NCBI GenBank assembly: GCA_029721515.1
Contig: CM056561.1
Span: 19,450,635-19,514,634 of the forward strand
Length of the DNA: 64,000 nucleotides
Reading direction: 5' to 3'
Origin: Synanceia verrucosa
Lineage: Eukaryota > Chordata > Actinopteri > Perciformes > Synanceiidae
Positions 27,101-36,960 of the stretch are shown piece by piece. The first letter of the stretch is position 1. The number at the start of each line of letters is the position of its first letter. The notes under the pieces were generated by a model. It was not told where the DNA came from, did not search any database, and worked only from the letters and a program-made list of their open reading frames with translations. A program made the translations under genes and the position numbers.

Positions 27101-30100
27101 GAGCGCTACACTGACAGCAGCACCAGCAGCAGCGCACCCTCTGGCTCCAGGGACCCTTCATGCATATCTGCCTCCAGTTCAGCCAATTTGGCCTGGGTAC
27201 TGCGAACACGCCACCAACCTGCAAGTCTGGCACTGCGCAAGCAAGAGGAAGAGGAGAACAAGAGATGTAAAGCACTTTCAGACAGTTATGAGCTCTCGAC
27301 AGATCTGCAGGATAAGAAGGTATCAGTGCTGTTACTGTTGCTCAGAGGATTTGTGATGCAAATGTGTTGTGAGCAAACATTATGCAGGTGATGGATTCCT
27401 TTTCAGTAATCTGTGTTCCTCTTTTCTCACACCTTTTGTCAGGTGGAGATGCTGGAGAGAAAGTACGGTGGCTCCTTTGTAAGTCGCAGAGCAGCTCGGA
27501 CTATTCAGACGGCATTCAGACAGTATCGCATGAACAAGAACTTTGAGCGTCTCAGAAGTTCTGCATCAGAGAGCCGCATGACCCGCCGCATCATCCTGTC
27601 CAATATGAGACTGCAGTACTCCTTTGATGAGCGACAGCCTCAGCAGCAGGCCCAGACACAGACCAACTTCACCCACAATGTGGCTATAGGGCCTCCTCAT
27701 TCCCCTGACCCAGACCGGCCAGGGGACTACACCCACTTGGAGGACTCTTTCTCCAAACAGGTAATAGTGTCCATTCATTTATATAACTCTTTGTGACATG
27801 ACAGTCTCAAACATCTTTACAGTGATGAACAAAACTTGAAACAACTCATCAAACGACAGGGCAGATCACATCTAATCTTGTCAGGCATACACCGCTTGAC
27901 TTAGACCCTCAAAAACACATTTTATGTTTATGTTGAAACAAGTTTTACTTTCTGCTATCAGTCATGCTGAACTTGTTGGGTCTCCTCCAGGTCAAGTCCT
28001 TGGCTGACTCCATAGATGATGCACTCACCTGCCGCGCCGGTCGCGATGACTCCCAGGAGGGCAGCAGGGAAGGTGGAGGGATTAGTGAAGACTTTGGTGA
28101 GTGTGTGTGGAGCAGCAGCAGCAACCCCTCCTCCCAAAGAGGTTTGGGAGAAAGAGCCAGGGGAGCTGGAGGAGGACTCAGCATGCATGGTGACAGCACC
28201 GCCACCTCATACAGCGACGTCACCCTCTACATGGATGATGGCATGCCGTCATCCCCGCTGTCCCTGGATCGGGCACCCAGCAGCACGGACACAGAGTACT
28301 GGGGCCCCGGTGGCGTTGGAGGGCGTGAGGACAGCAGGGACACTGAAGGAGGGGGCAGCAGCAACAGTCGGCGCAGCACGCCCTGCACTGAGTGCAGAGA
28401 CTATCGTCTAAGGGGCGCACACCTGCCTCTCCTCACTATTGAGCCACCCAGTGACAGCTCAGTGGACATGAGTGACCGCTCAGATCGTGGCTCTCTGACC
28501 AGACAGCTGGTCTACGAGCAGGAGCCTGGTGTAGGGGCTGGCTCCCCTCAGGGAACCCTCAAACACTCCCCCAACACAGGCACCCGCTCCTCCTCCTCCG
28601 CAGCGGCTCAGGGTCAAACCCGGGCTTCTGGCAGATCCATACCCACACACATCCCTCACCAGGTGGCGGCACACCACCACCATCACCATCACCCTATCCA
28701 CCACCACCAGTACCCTGACACACCGTCGTCCTCCTCCTCCCCCCAGCAGCCCCCCACCGCCCCTCTATCCTCCTCCTCCACACCTCTGCCCCCCGGCGGT
28801 CTGGAGCAGCCATGCTGTTCAGACGGTGACAACGACTCACTCAACTCCACCACAAACTCTAACGAGACGGTCAACTGCAGCTCTGGCTCCTCATCTCAGG
28901 ACAGCCTGCGGGAGCCTCTGCCACCGCTGGGAAAGCAGACCTACCAGAGAGAAAGCCGCCATAGCTGGGACTCTCCGCCCTTCAACAGTGACGTGGTGCA
29001 GAGACGCCAGTACCGCATAGGTCTCAACCTCTTCAACAAGTAAGATGCTTGTCAACAAAAGTGCCTGTGAGAGACTATTTATGGTGATCACACAATTCAC
29101 ACAAGTTTTTTTTTTCCACTGACTACAGGAAGCCAGAGAAAGGCATCCAGTATCTGATAGAGAGAGGCTTTGTATCGGACACTCCAGTTGGGATTGCTCG
29201 CTTCATCCTGGAGAGGAAGGGTCTCAGTAGGCAGATGATTGGAGAGTTCCTGGGAAATCGACAGAAACAATTCAACAAAGATGTTTTAGAGTGAGTATGG
29301 GAATAGAAAGAAATTATCAGTAGGAGGATGATTCACTGTAATAGATAGAATTTGTAACAGACATCAAACATCATTTCTCAAAGACACTGTTGTTTTGTTA
29401 TTGCTTGTTTACCATGTTACCTTATTTTTGACACATTTTTATACTTAGTCTACTTGTTTCTTTTATTTCCTTTATCACTGCTTCTTATTTTTTTTTACAT
29501 AGGCCCTTATTATGTTGTTGCACTTTCTACTGTAACAATGTTAATAGTGGGACAAATAAAGGTTTATCTTATCTTATCTTAAAAATAAAGTCAAAGCCAA
29601 CACCACATTTCAGCTCACATATTTCAAGGGATGCAACCTTGAGTGACACATTGTCCTCCCCACACTCACAAACAAATATAGTGTGACATGATGAATGTCA
29701 CTGAGTTTGTGCAATATGAGAGATTAGACCATGACTCCTCTGTGTGTGTGTCAGCTGTGTGGTGGATGAGATGGACTTCTCAGGAATGGACCTGGATGAC
29801 GCTCTCAGGAAGTTCCAGGCTCAGATTAAAGTTCAAGGAGAAGCCCAGAAAGTGGAGCGGCTTATAGAGGCTTTTAGGTTTGTATGTGGTGGACACAGCA
29901 AAAAGCCTGAGTAATGGCCAACTAAAAGATATTCTGAATGTTAACAGATGTGGCAACAGTACAAAAATGTAAATATTTTAACATGTTGACTCTGTCTCTT
30001 ATGCAGTCAGAGATACTGTGTGTGTAATCCAACGTTGGTTCGGCAGTTCCAGAACCCGGACACCATCTTCATCTTAGCCTTTGCCATCATCCTCCTCAAC

Positions 30101-33100
30101 ACAGATATGTACAGTCCCAACGTCAAAGCTGAGAGGAAGATGAAGCTGGAGGATTTCATCAAGAATCTGAGAGGTGTGTACACTTGATATATATGTTAGT
30201 TATAATTATAACTAAACAGGGTCTGTAAATCACTTTGGTTGGTTCTAATTCTTGCATTAACGTCAGCGAGCGATCATAAGCTGAGCAGATGGTCACTTTT
30301 TTTGGAAGTTTATTTGCATTCATGCTCACAGCAACAACTGAATAGAAGCTGAATTTACCTACATAAAAATAGAAATCTGTACATGATTGTACATCCTAAA
30401 AAAAACAAAAACTATACATTTATTCACACACAGATTCACTCCTACACACCCATTAACAAATACAACACTACACTTACATATAGACGTGTACATTTGAGAT
30501 AATTGAGCTCAACAGCTGCCTGCTACAAAACACAAGAGCCACAGACTCTGAACAACAACCCCACCATTAGATTTCCTCCTACAGTCTCACTCTATCCTCC
30601 TGCCTCAGCTGCTTGTGAAAGAAGCCACCAAACAAACAGGGTGGAGAAAAGTGCTCTGTTAATGTCAGTTTACTGACTGGATAGCCAATTAACTGCTCAG
30701 TCGCAGCACATTAAACAACATGCTGTTACACTCTTCACAACAACATGGTGTCTTCATGTGTAGGCTACAGAGCAAGTTTGTTTGTATTGTCTCTTGCTCA
30801 ATCAAACAGACACAAATACAACCCTCCAGCCACCCGAGACAAAAAACTATTTCTAATATTTCCCCAAGCCCCTTTTCTTTCATTTTCTATTAACATTACA
30901 TTAAAAATGTTTTTTCACTACAAACAGGGATGACTACATGTGATTTGAGCAAACCACAAATACCACAAACACATTTGCAGTATTATTTTGTAATTTGTAC
31001 AGCGCAATTTTCATTAACATCATTTCCTAAAACCCTCCCTGTCACCTGTCTCCACCCAAGGCGTAGACAATGGTCAGGATATACCCAGGGACCTGCTGGT
31101 TGGGATCTACCAACGGATACAGAAATGGGAGCTCCGGACCAATGATGACCACGTATCCCAAGTGCAGGCAGTGGAGAGAGTCATTGTGGGCAAGAAGCCT
31201 GTGAGCAAAATACAGGACTTGGTAGTATGTTGTCACCACTAGTTAAATGTTTATTCATTTGTACTGTATTTGTCCATATAGGTGCTGTCCCTTCCCCACC
31301 GTAGGCTGGTGTGTTGCTGCCAGCTCTATGAGGTCCCTGACCCCAACAGACCTCAGAGGACAGGAGTGCACCAACGAGAGGTCTTCCTCTTTAATGATCT
31401 CCTGGTGGTAAGACTCGTATTCATCACTTTCTTAAGGTAAGGCTGAAACAATTCAAAGAAGCCTGTTAAAAATATATCCCATCTGTTCATCCCATCAGGT
31501 GACCAAAATCTTCCAGAAAAAGAAAACCTCAGTGACTTATAGTTTCAGACAATCTTTCCCTTTGGTTGAGATGCAAGTTCACATGTTCCAGAACTCATGT
31601 AAGAGGCCATTTTGCACATTTCAAGTATTATTAATTATCCTATATGATTATGACAAAAATAACTTCAGTCTGTTTGCGTCCCTTAGACTATCCACATGGT
31701 ATCCGTCTGACCTCAGCAGTCCTGGGCGGGGAGAGGAAGGTCCTTATCGTCTTTATGGCACCCAGTCAGCAAGACCGCACCCGCTTTGTTAGCGACCTCA
31801 GGGAGAGTATTGCTGAAGTGCAAGAGATGGAGAAATACAGAGTGGAATGTAAGCACCCCATCTACTGGTCGTTTGTGAAAATCTGTGTGCTGGTAATTAC
31901 AATATGCATGCTTTATTCTTCTCTGCATCATGCTTCACTCTCATTTTAAATCCACTTGTAACCTATGTGTTTACCTACAGCGGAGCTGGAGAAACAGAAA
32001 GGTGTGATGCGGCCCAGCTTGCTCACCGGAGGAGTGGTTGGAGGTGTAGGTGTGAAGAGCGATGTTGTGAATGGCACCCTGGGAAGGACGAGTTTTGATG
32101 ACAACTGCTCAGTGGGCGAGGGTCTCAAGCGCACGGCGCTCAGCTCATCTCTCAGGGACCTATCAGATGCAGGTGAGGAAATGGCACCTTGGAGACGGGG
32201 ATCAGTTCGCCTTCCTTCCTGTCCGCTGGGTTGAATCGGGTAGCACAGCTTCCAGAATGATTTTTGCCTCTATCACATCAGACACAGCTTATCAAGTTCC
32301 TTTCTTAAAATACATGCAAACAAACTTTCCAATCTTATGCTCTTTGCTAACCTGACTCTTCCTGGTGGGGTGCAGGGAAACGTGGTCGCAGGAACAGTGT
32401 TGGTTCTCTGGACAGTACCATGGAAGTAAGTCTCAAGGACGAGGTGTTAACCTGTAACCTCTAATAGACGTACATCCCCCCCCTTACTGGTGTTTCATCT
32501 TTCTGAGCACACTCAGAAAGTGTGTGTTCGGTGTGCATATAAATGGCGTTCGCGTGTACATGCATGTGTCCACATTATATACATTATGTATCAGTCTTGC
32601 ACTAACACCCTTTGCATGGCTGTGTGTCCATTCTTGCCCAAGCATGTCCTTTATCTCTAGATTCAAAATATGTCCAGTGTGTGAGTGTGTGTGCACATGT
32701 GCATGTGCGATGATGTAAGTGGTACTTGAGTGCAAAGCCTGCAGAGATTTTTCTGAAACACAATGATGCTTTAATCCTCCCAGGGCTCCATCATTAGCAG
32801 CCCGCAGCCTCACCAGCGCTACCCAGTGCCAGGCGTGGTACCTGGCTGCTACGGAACAGAAGACTTTCGGCCTCACCGCCCCATCCTGAGCCCCGGGTCG
32901 GGGGTGGGGGGTGGGCCGGGGCAGCAACATACCACTGCTGGGACAGGAGTTGGGGGAGTCTCCAGCAGTGCAGAGAGAGCAGGAGTGGGGAGCGGCCCTG
33001 GGGGGAGCAGCAGCAACAACAGCGGCTCCTTCCTGGGGTCCCTATTCGGCAGCAAACGCGCCAAACCACCAGGGCCCCTTATTCCACCGGGGCCACCCTA

Positions 33101-33965
33101 CCCAGCACCTGTACCCCCACCGACTACGGGAGGGCCCCCTCCTCACTCCCCTTCATCGCTGTGCCAGCTGGACGGGGGGCCTTCCAAGATCCAGGCGCTG
33201 CACGCACAGTACTGTCACGTGGGCACCGTGCAGCCCCCACCACCCTACTACCATCACCATCGCTACCACGTCCAAACTGTCCCTCCACCTTTGCAAGGTG
33301 TGCCCCCTCATACTGTACAGAGAGGCCCGCTACCCTGTCGTCCACCCCTTGGCCCCCCACACGCCCAGCACCCACAGCTGGCCCATCTCTCCCAGCTTTC
33401 CCAGCATGGGCTTCCGGTTCGCTACGCCAGCATGGTGGTGGGATGTCCCCCCCCCCTTTCTCCTCTCTCCCAACATTCCCAGAACCCACAGTTCGCCCTG
33501 TACCACGCGCAGCCTACACACTCTATCAGAGGGGCCGCCGTCCCTGGTACCAAACTTCCTCTTACTCTGTCCCACTCCCACCCACACCCCCACGCACACT
33601 CCCAAACCCACCCCGGGCACGTGCACACACCACACCCAGCCAGCCACTCCACCCACCAAACCCACTTCATATTCGGCACTCTGCCCCACAACCTGCCGTC
33701 CGCCTCCGTCAATGCGCATCACGCAGCGTCCGCCGGCCCGTATCTGCCCCAGTACCCTCCTCTTTCTTCTATCCCCCCTCCCCCACCACACTCCCCTTTA
33801 CCCCCCCCTTCGTCCCCCCTTACCCCTCTTACACCTCTCTCCCCTCTCCCCCCCCAGCACCCCGGGCAGCCTCAGCAGGGGCCGCAGGTGACGGGGGCTG
33901 GAGCGACAGGAACAGGGGGCAGCTCCAAATCCAAACCTATCAACCGGATAAGTACCGTGGTATGA
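9556..33965 (+). CDS. iqsec2: IQ motif and Sec7 domain protein 2 (ARF-GEF)
   Basis: The start ATG at 9556 sits in an ideal Kozak context (CCCACCATGG) and opens METSPESPNRAVEYLLELNN, as in mammalian IQSEC2. Coding exons: 9556-10007, 18368-18541 (uncertain), 27019-27319, 27443-27760, 27991-29039, 29129-29290, 29755-29877, 30007-30173, 31061-31200, 31282-31407, 31499-31598, 31687-31848, 31981-32172, 32376-32425, 32784-33965. All phases join, giving 1,565 residues, or 1,507 without the second exon. Order of parts: N-terminal coiled coil (about 8-55), IQ motif (about 325-345), Ser/His/Pro-rich linker, Sec7 (about 765-962), PH (about 963-1091), Pro-rich tail ending ISTVV. Family members catalyse GDP/GTP exchange on ARF GTPases, chiefly ARF6, at excitatory postsynapses; the IQ motif binds calmodulin and the C-terminus binds PDZ scaffolds. 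The STVV end and N-terminus favour IQSEC2 over IQSEC3. Confidence 0.93.
10389..10462. repeat. Compound GT / GC / GTGA / GA microsatellite
   Basis: A (GT)n run passes into GCGCGCG, then (GTGA) units and a (GA)n run, all within the first iqsec2 intron. Alternating purine-pyrimidine sequence of this kind can adopt Z-form DNA. The tract is seen directly; no function is claimed. Confidence 0.95.
15852..15929. repeat. Compound TA / CA microsatellite
   Basis: About 47 bases of uninterrupted TA repeat are followed, after a short GTGTGTAC bridge, by about 25 bases of AC repeat. Perfect TA tracts of this length are prone to cruciform extrusion and length variation. It lies in the first iqsec2 intron. 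Confidence 0.95.
16603..16932 (+). repeat. tRNA-like SINE or related interspersed repeat
   Basis: The left end (GGCGGCATGGTGGTGTAGTG, then GTTAGCAC) resembles a tRNA A-box region. A degenerate B-box-like stretch (AGAATCCCAGG) follows, then a body with CTCCCCGTGTCTGCGTGGG and GCTGGGATAGGCTCCAGCCC. It ends in GATG/GGAT tandem units. From memory this matches a very common fish repeat with thousands of copies; the exact family name was not checked. It lies in sense orientation within the first iqsec2 intron. Confidence 0.7.
18368..18541 (+). other. iqsec2: Candidate iqsec2 exon 2 or cassette exon
   Basis: This 174-base segment lies between an AAG acceptor after a pyrimidine-rich tract and a strong donor (CAG then GTAAGG). 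Used after exon 1 it keeps frame and adds 58 residues starting VRPLSISGQPISAPTT and ending SLQQED. It leaves phase 2, so it joins the 27019 exon in frame. It also joins a candidate terminal exon at 20845. I do not recognise it in mammalian IQSEC2, where a much shorter exon sits here, so it may be an optional or fish-specific exon, or not an exon. Confidence 0.4.
18629..20237 (-). mobile_element. Tc1-like DNA transposon, nearly intact
   Basis: The 1,609-bp element is flanked by TA target duplications (18627-18628 and 20238-20239). Its terminal inverted repeats begin CAGTCATGGAAAAAATTATT. By eye they match perfectly over about 51 bases and stay similar to about 66 bases. It carries a Tc1-type DD34E transposase on the minus strand, opposite to iqsec2. 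The insertion starts only 88 bases after the candidate iqsec2 exon at 18368-18541. Near-identical termini suggest a fairly recent insertion. The transposase frame is interrupted once, so the copy is probably non-autonomous. Confidence 0.93.
18927..19956 (-). pseudogene. Tc1-like transposase, one frameshift
   Basis: The N-terminal part (19956 down to about 19595) starts MPKTKELCEATKAAILALLE and contains two helix-turn-helix DNA-binding units (ERQVAEKLKISKTAVHY and the TSRDLKNEW region). The C-terminal part holds the catalytic domain: an Asp in SDESNF, an Asp in QQDNAPCHT and a Glu in DLNPIENLW, with 34 residues between the last two (DD34E). The two parts lie in different frames, so a single-base insertion or deletion near 19592-19602 breaks the frame and the N-terminal part stops at 19579. 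No other stop was seen. The family cuts and pastes at TA dinucleotides in the nucleus. Confidence 0.88.
20845..21530 (+). other. iqsec2: Candidate alternative terminal exon of iqsec2
   Basis: A pyrimidine-containing tract ending CCAAG precedes an open stretch that, joined in phase to the exon ending at 18541, reads REEGEDEGAHQFCCSASGC and stops at TGA 20918-20920. An AATAAA lies at 21509-21514. Together these would make a short transcript of exon 1, the 18368 exon and this exon, encoding the coiled coil without IQ, Sec7 or PH. The acceptor is only fair and the peptide is unrecognised. Confidence 0.3.
21531..25000. other. iqsec2: iqsec2 intron, no gene recognised
   Basis: I see no supported exon or RNA gene. 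A (TC)n tract of about 30 bases lies at 24111-24141, and a GA-rich tract near 22401-22425. The open reading frames are short and look like chance frames. Confidence 0.5.
25042..25151 (+). promoter_or_regulatory. iqsec2: Candidate intronic promoter with RFX-like sites and TATA-like box
   Basis: Two RFX X-box-like sequences, GTCATGGCAAC (25042-25052) and GTCACTAAGCAAC (25107-25119), flank a short GC-rich block. A TATA-like CTATTTAAGG (25142-25151) follows, with purine-rich sequence downstream. It lies upstream of a possible alternative first exon at 26638. RFX factors are active in neuronal and ciliary gene control. The arrangement is suggestive only. Confidence 0.25.
26638..26687 (+). CDS. iqsec2: Candidate alternative first coding exon of iqsec2
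   Basis: An ATG with A at -3 (GTTCACCATGA) opens MSSTKRWLAPRRSKLY and, after 50 bases, reaches a consensus donor (ACAAGTAAGTC). The exon ends in phase 2, exactly the phase needed by the 27019 exon, whose first residues (VEGD) align with human IQSEC2. Such a transcript would lack the N-terminal coiled coil and keep the IQ, Sec7 and PH domains. Mammalian IQSEC genes have alternative N-termini, so this is plausible; I have not matched this peptide to a known isoform. Confidence 0.5.
26709..26881. mobile_element. Short inverted-repeat element (MITE-like)
   Basis: The left end TTAAAGGAACCGTGTGTAG and the right end CTACACACTGTACCTTTAAA are near-perfect inverted repeats about 20 bases long, bounding roughly 170 bases. 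The internal CACCACTAGATG phrase is familiar from abundant fish repeats. There is no coding capacity. It begins only 22 bases after the donor of the candidate alternative first exon. Confidence 0.72.
27019..27760 (+). other. iqsec2: iqsec2 exons encoding the IQ motif
   Basis: Exon 27019-27319 encodes the VEGD start, a Ser-rich stretch and the conserved RKQEEEENKRCKALSDSYEL block. Exon 27443-27760 encodes VEMLERKYGGSFVSRRAART followed by the IQ core IQTAFRQYRMNKNFERL. This matches the calmodulin-binding IQ motif of IQSEC proteins. Acceptors and donors are standard and the two exons join on a codon boundary. Confidence 0.92.
27991..29039 (+). other. iqsec2: Large iqsec2 exon: Ser/His/Pro-rich linker
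   Basis: This 1,049-base exon continues the linker before Sec7. It starts VKSLADSIDDALTC, as in mammals, and contains a run of eight His followed by PIHHHQY (about 28673-28709) and Ser/Pro-rich tracts. It ends YRIGLNLFN, entering the conserved block before Sec7. Low-complexity His and Pro tracts also occur in mammalian IQSEC2. Confidence 0.92.
29420..29581 (+). repeat. 3' end of a retroposon with ATCTT-type tail
   Basis: The sequence GGGACAAATAAAGG followed by TTTATCTTATCTTATCTTA has the form of a fish LINE or SINE 3' end with a pentameric tail. It lies in the intron between the first two Sec7 exons. The left boundary and family are uncertain. Confidence 0.45.
30174..31060 (+). other. iqsec2: iqsec2 intron inside the Sec7 region
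   Basis: An intron of 887 bases between donor GTGTGT (30174) and acceptor CCAAG (ends 31060). It is AT-rich with A-rich runs near 30398-30415. I see no exon or recognised repeat. Confidence 0.6.
31282..31848 (+). other. iqsec2: iqsec2 exons encoding the PH domain
   Basis: Exons 31282-31407, 31499-31598 and 31687-31848 encode VLSLPHRRLVCCQLYEVPDP through EVFLFNDLLVVTKIFQKKK to FVSDLRESIAEVQEMEKYRV. This is the IQSEC-type pleckstrin homology domain directly following Sec7, which in the family helps membrane association and exchange activity. Phases join without a break. Confidence 0.92.
32784..33965 (+). other. iqsec2: iqsec2 last coding exon: Pro/His-rich tail and PDZ ligand
   Basis: The exon encodes a Gly/Ser then Pro/His-rich tail and ends KPINRISTVV followed by TGA. 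The final STVV has Thr at -2 and Val at 0, a class I PDZ-binding motif; in mammals this end of IQSEC2 binds PSD-95-type scaffolds. Base composition is strongly C-rich on this strand, so other frames are also open for long distances. Confidence 0.92.
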
Positions 33966-36225
33966 GCAGGGTGTTGGGCCCCAGGAGTCAGAGGTCAGAT
34001 TATAGAGTGGAGGAGGTTGGCAGAACAAGGCCCAGGACCAAGTCTGCCAGGACAGAAAGCAACAGCAGCAGCGCTAGTGATAAGCGGAAACGCAGTTTGC
34101 TTCGTCTCTGTTACTTTCACCTCCGTTTCCCACATATGTAGGTGGAGATAGAGAGCATAGCTAGAGTTGCATACGTCTTTGAAACCTGCACACACAATAT
34201 CAAGAAAAATCTATAGCCATATAATTTAAGATGAAACTAAATCTATATCTACATATATTGCCTCTGTTTTAATTATTAGTCTAGTTGAGGCTGTATGAGA
34301 CTATTTACATGTACAGTACTAAGATGTGATAATGTGTGAAAAAACAGAGACCATATATATCCAGCTGCTTACATTGAGATGTAAATATCAACTTAAGCAC
34401 CAAATGCATTATGGCGGAGTTTGGCATTAAAGTTTGACAGAGGGTTGCAAAAAATGTCCTTTGACTTTGCAATAATATACTTGGCTTCACAATGTCTCTG
34501 TCGATTTTTGCCAATTCCGCTTTGCTGACAGGCATCTTTTTTGAAAGAAGACCTCAGATATGTTGCTTTGTCTTAAACTTCTAAAAGCCAGCGCACGGTT
34601 TCCTGACAGTCTTTTGCTTAATGGTCTTTTACATGTGGTCAGGAGCCACCTGGCTTTATAATGCATTCCTTGTGGGCATATGGGATATTAACGATACAAT
34701 CAATAATATATTTTGAATGTTTCTGAAGCTTCTTGCTGTTTTATGGATATTATAATATACCTGCTATGTATGATGAATATTGTACGATACTTGTTTTTGA
34801 TCAGTGATTAATTATATCAGCAGATGTTTGTACATGGTTATAGAGAGTATATGCACATATAAATCCCCTCGGTTTGCTGTAACCGCGAGAGGATGTTGCG
34901 ATATGTGAAGTGTGACCATGCTTTCCATTGAGTTCCATCTTTTTTTTTAATGATTACTATTATTGGTTGTTAATAATTATTGGTTGTTGGAAAATTGATT
35001 TGAACGCTAAAAGTATTCGTCTTTTTCTGTTTTGTTTGATGAGAGCCAAGAGGCACAATTTCTCAAATGGTGACTCACAAAACTTGAATTAAAAGAATGG
35101 ATCTGAGACCAGCATGGGGGGAAAAAAAAGCTTAAATATGATTGTGGACAACATTTTGGAAGATGCATTACCCTCATAATTACATGCTCACTTCCTCGCA
35201 GTCATCAGATTTTGGTCATTTTGTGTTTTTATGTTTTGAAGAAGCACGCTTTTACATGAGGTTTTGTGATTTTGCACACGTGATGTCTTAAGTCAGAAAT
35301 GGCCTTCTTCTAATCCCCCCTTTCTGCCACTTTTAGAAATCTCTTATTAATTTTTTTCTGATGCCATGGCATCTTGCTGAGGGCTTCTTGTTAAAAAAAA
35401 AACACAGCAAGAGCCAAGAATGAACAAAAACAGCCTATCAAGGTACATAGTGTATTTCTCCTTTTTTCCTGTGGGCCTCGTGTTAGTGTTACTCCTTTTG
35501 CTACTGCAGTTTTTAGGGATGAAATTGAGCGCTGAATTCATTTACCTTCAGTGCCATTGATTGATTACCATGGAAAACTACATATATTCAGGTTTAAGAG
35601 ACAATGAATGAACAAGAACCAAGTAAAGAAGTCCATGTAACAAACTACTGAAAGAGATTGTAAAGTTCAAGATCTGAATCCTCAACAACAGGATTTTAAG
35701 GAGGTTTGGAGATAGTCAAGAATGTCAAATGAAGATTTTAAAGTCTGTGTTGGCTAGCCATTTCTTTTTATTGTGTCCTTCTTTTGACTTGTCTTGCATG
35801 GATATATCTGCACTTATTGAATAGATTGTACTGTATAAATCTAAATGTACATATTATACTATACATAGGCTTCTTATGATAACTTCTATGGGACAAACTG
35901 CTCCCGTCCTGTATTCAGGTGCGTGCATGTGAGTGCCACTAAGGATGTACATATAAAAGAGGGTCAGGGATAGGAGATGTTGGCCACAAGAATATTGACT
36001 TCTTTTTCTTTTACTTATTATTTCTGACTGAAGGTGAGAGAATGAGCTACCATGATATAAATTAAAGCCTAAAAGAAGTTTATATGTCAGTGCACTTATT
36101 GATATCATTTAAAACAAATGATTTCATTTTTTTCTTTGTGTATGTATTATGTGTACTGGAAGAATAGAGATTTGAGATGTGAATATTTATTGCTTCTGAT
36201 AAATTAAAGTGTCCTTGCAGTGAAT
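33966..36225 (+). other. iqsec2: 3' UTR of iqsec2
   Basis: About 2.2 kb of AT-rich sequence follows the stop. An ATTAAA lies at 36203-36208, with a GT-rich stretch (TTGGTTTGGTGT) just downstream, a good polyadenylation arrangement. A second candidate, AATAAA, lies near 36496. No coding exon is evident. Confidence 0.55.
36203..36208 (+). terminator. iqsec2: ATTAAA polyadenylation signal of iqsec2
   Basis: ATTAAA is followed about 20 bases later by a GT-rich element, the usual layout of a vertebrate polyadenylation site. Confidence 0.45.
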
Positions 36226-36960
36226 TGGTTTGGTGTACTTTTTATACAACGACACATGTACCTCCACCATTGAATTATTCTAAATAATGTGCTGTTTATG
36301 TACCGACATAATAGCATTAGTTCCACACACATAACATAAAGATGAACTAATACAAATATATAGGTTGGATGCAGGCAGCTTTGTACATCAGTTCATATAA
36401 GACAAAAATGAAGTTGATAGTAGACATGTATGATTGCAAATGTTAATTGTAATAATTCACTATAGGCTAGTTCATTATTTTTTAATTGGGTAGAAAATAA
36501 AAATGTTGTATTCTAAGTTGTTTTCAAATTTGGAAGAATAATTATCAAACAGTTGCACACTAGCCATGCAGTATTCATATATGATGCAATACAGTGAATG
36601 CTCATCAACTCAAATTCACGGAATGCTACTTTATTAATTTCCATTTTACTCAATTAATAGAAATATTGTGCGTGCAAATTTGAATTATGCAAACACAAAG
36701 ACGGTGCGTGTCACTCCACCCGACCAGTTCTGCATCATAACACAAGAAGAATGAGTTAATTATATAACACTATGAACGTTTTTTTTAATAAATTTAATAC
36801 ATTAATAATACATTTACATTGTTATTTGTAGTCAGCGGGTGTTTACGTGTTGGCATTGGTCATTTCACTTTCGTAAAAAGCCTCCACTGAGTGTCCTGTT
36901 GTAGTTTTGACCTGTTTTTGGCGTACGTGGGTACTACTTTCAGGGAGTAAACGTGAGGGA
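36226..36960. other. Intergenic stretch between iqsec2 and kdm5c
   Basis: AT-rich sequence with no recognised gene. It rises in GC content towards the kdm5c promoter region at the right edge. Confidence 0.5.

Larger units (their letters stand above)
29129..31200 (+). other. iqsec2: iqsec2 exons encoding the Sec7 domain
   Basis: Exons 29129-29290, 29755-29877, 30007-30173 and 31061-31200 encode a full Sec7 domain. The catalytic glutamic finger lies in MIGEFLGNRQKQFNKDVL. The hydrophobic groove motif follows in FILAFAIILLNTDMYSPN. Sec7 domains open the nucleotide site of ARF GTPases. No key residue looks missing. Confidence 0.95.

Noticed and set aside
33330..33791. A 153-codon minus-strand frame opposite the iqsec2 tail
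   Set aside because: It is the complement of a C-rich Pro/His coding exon; the Gly/Val/Trp-rich product reflects composition only.
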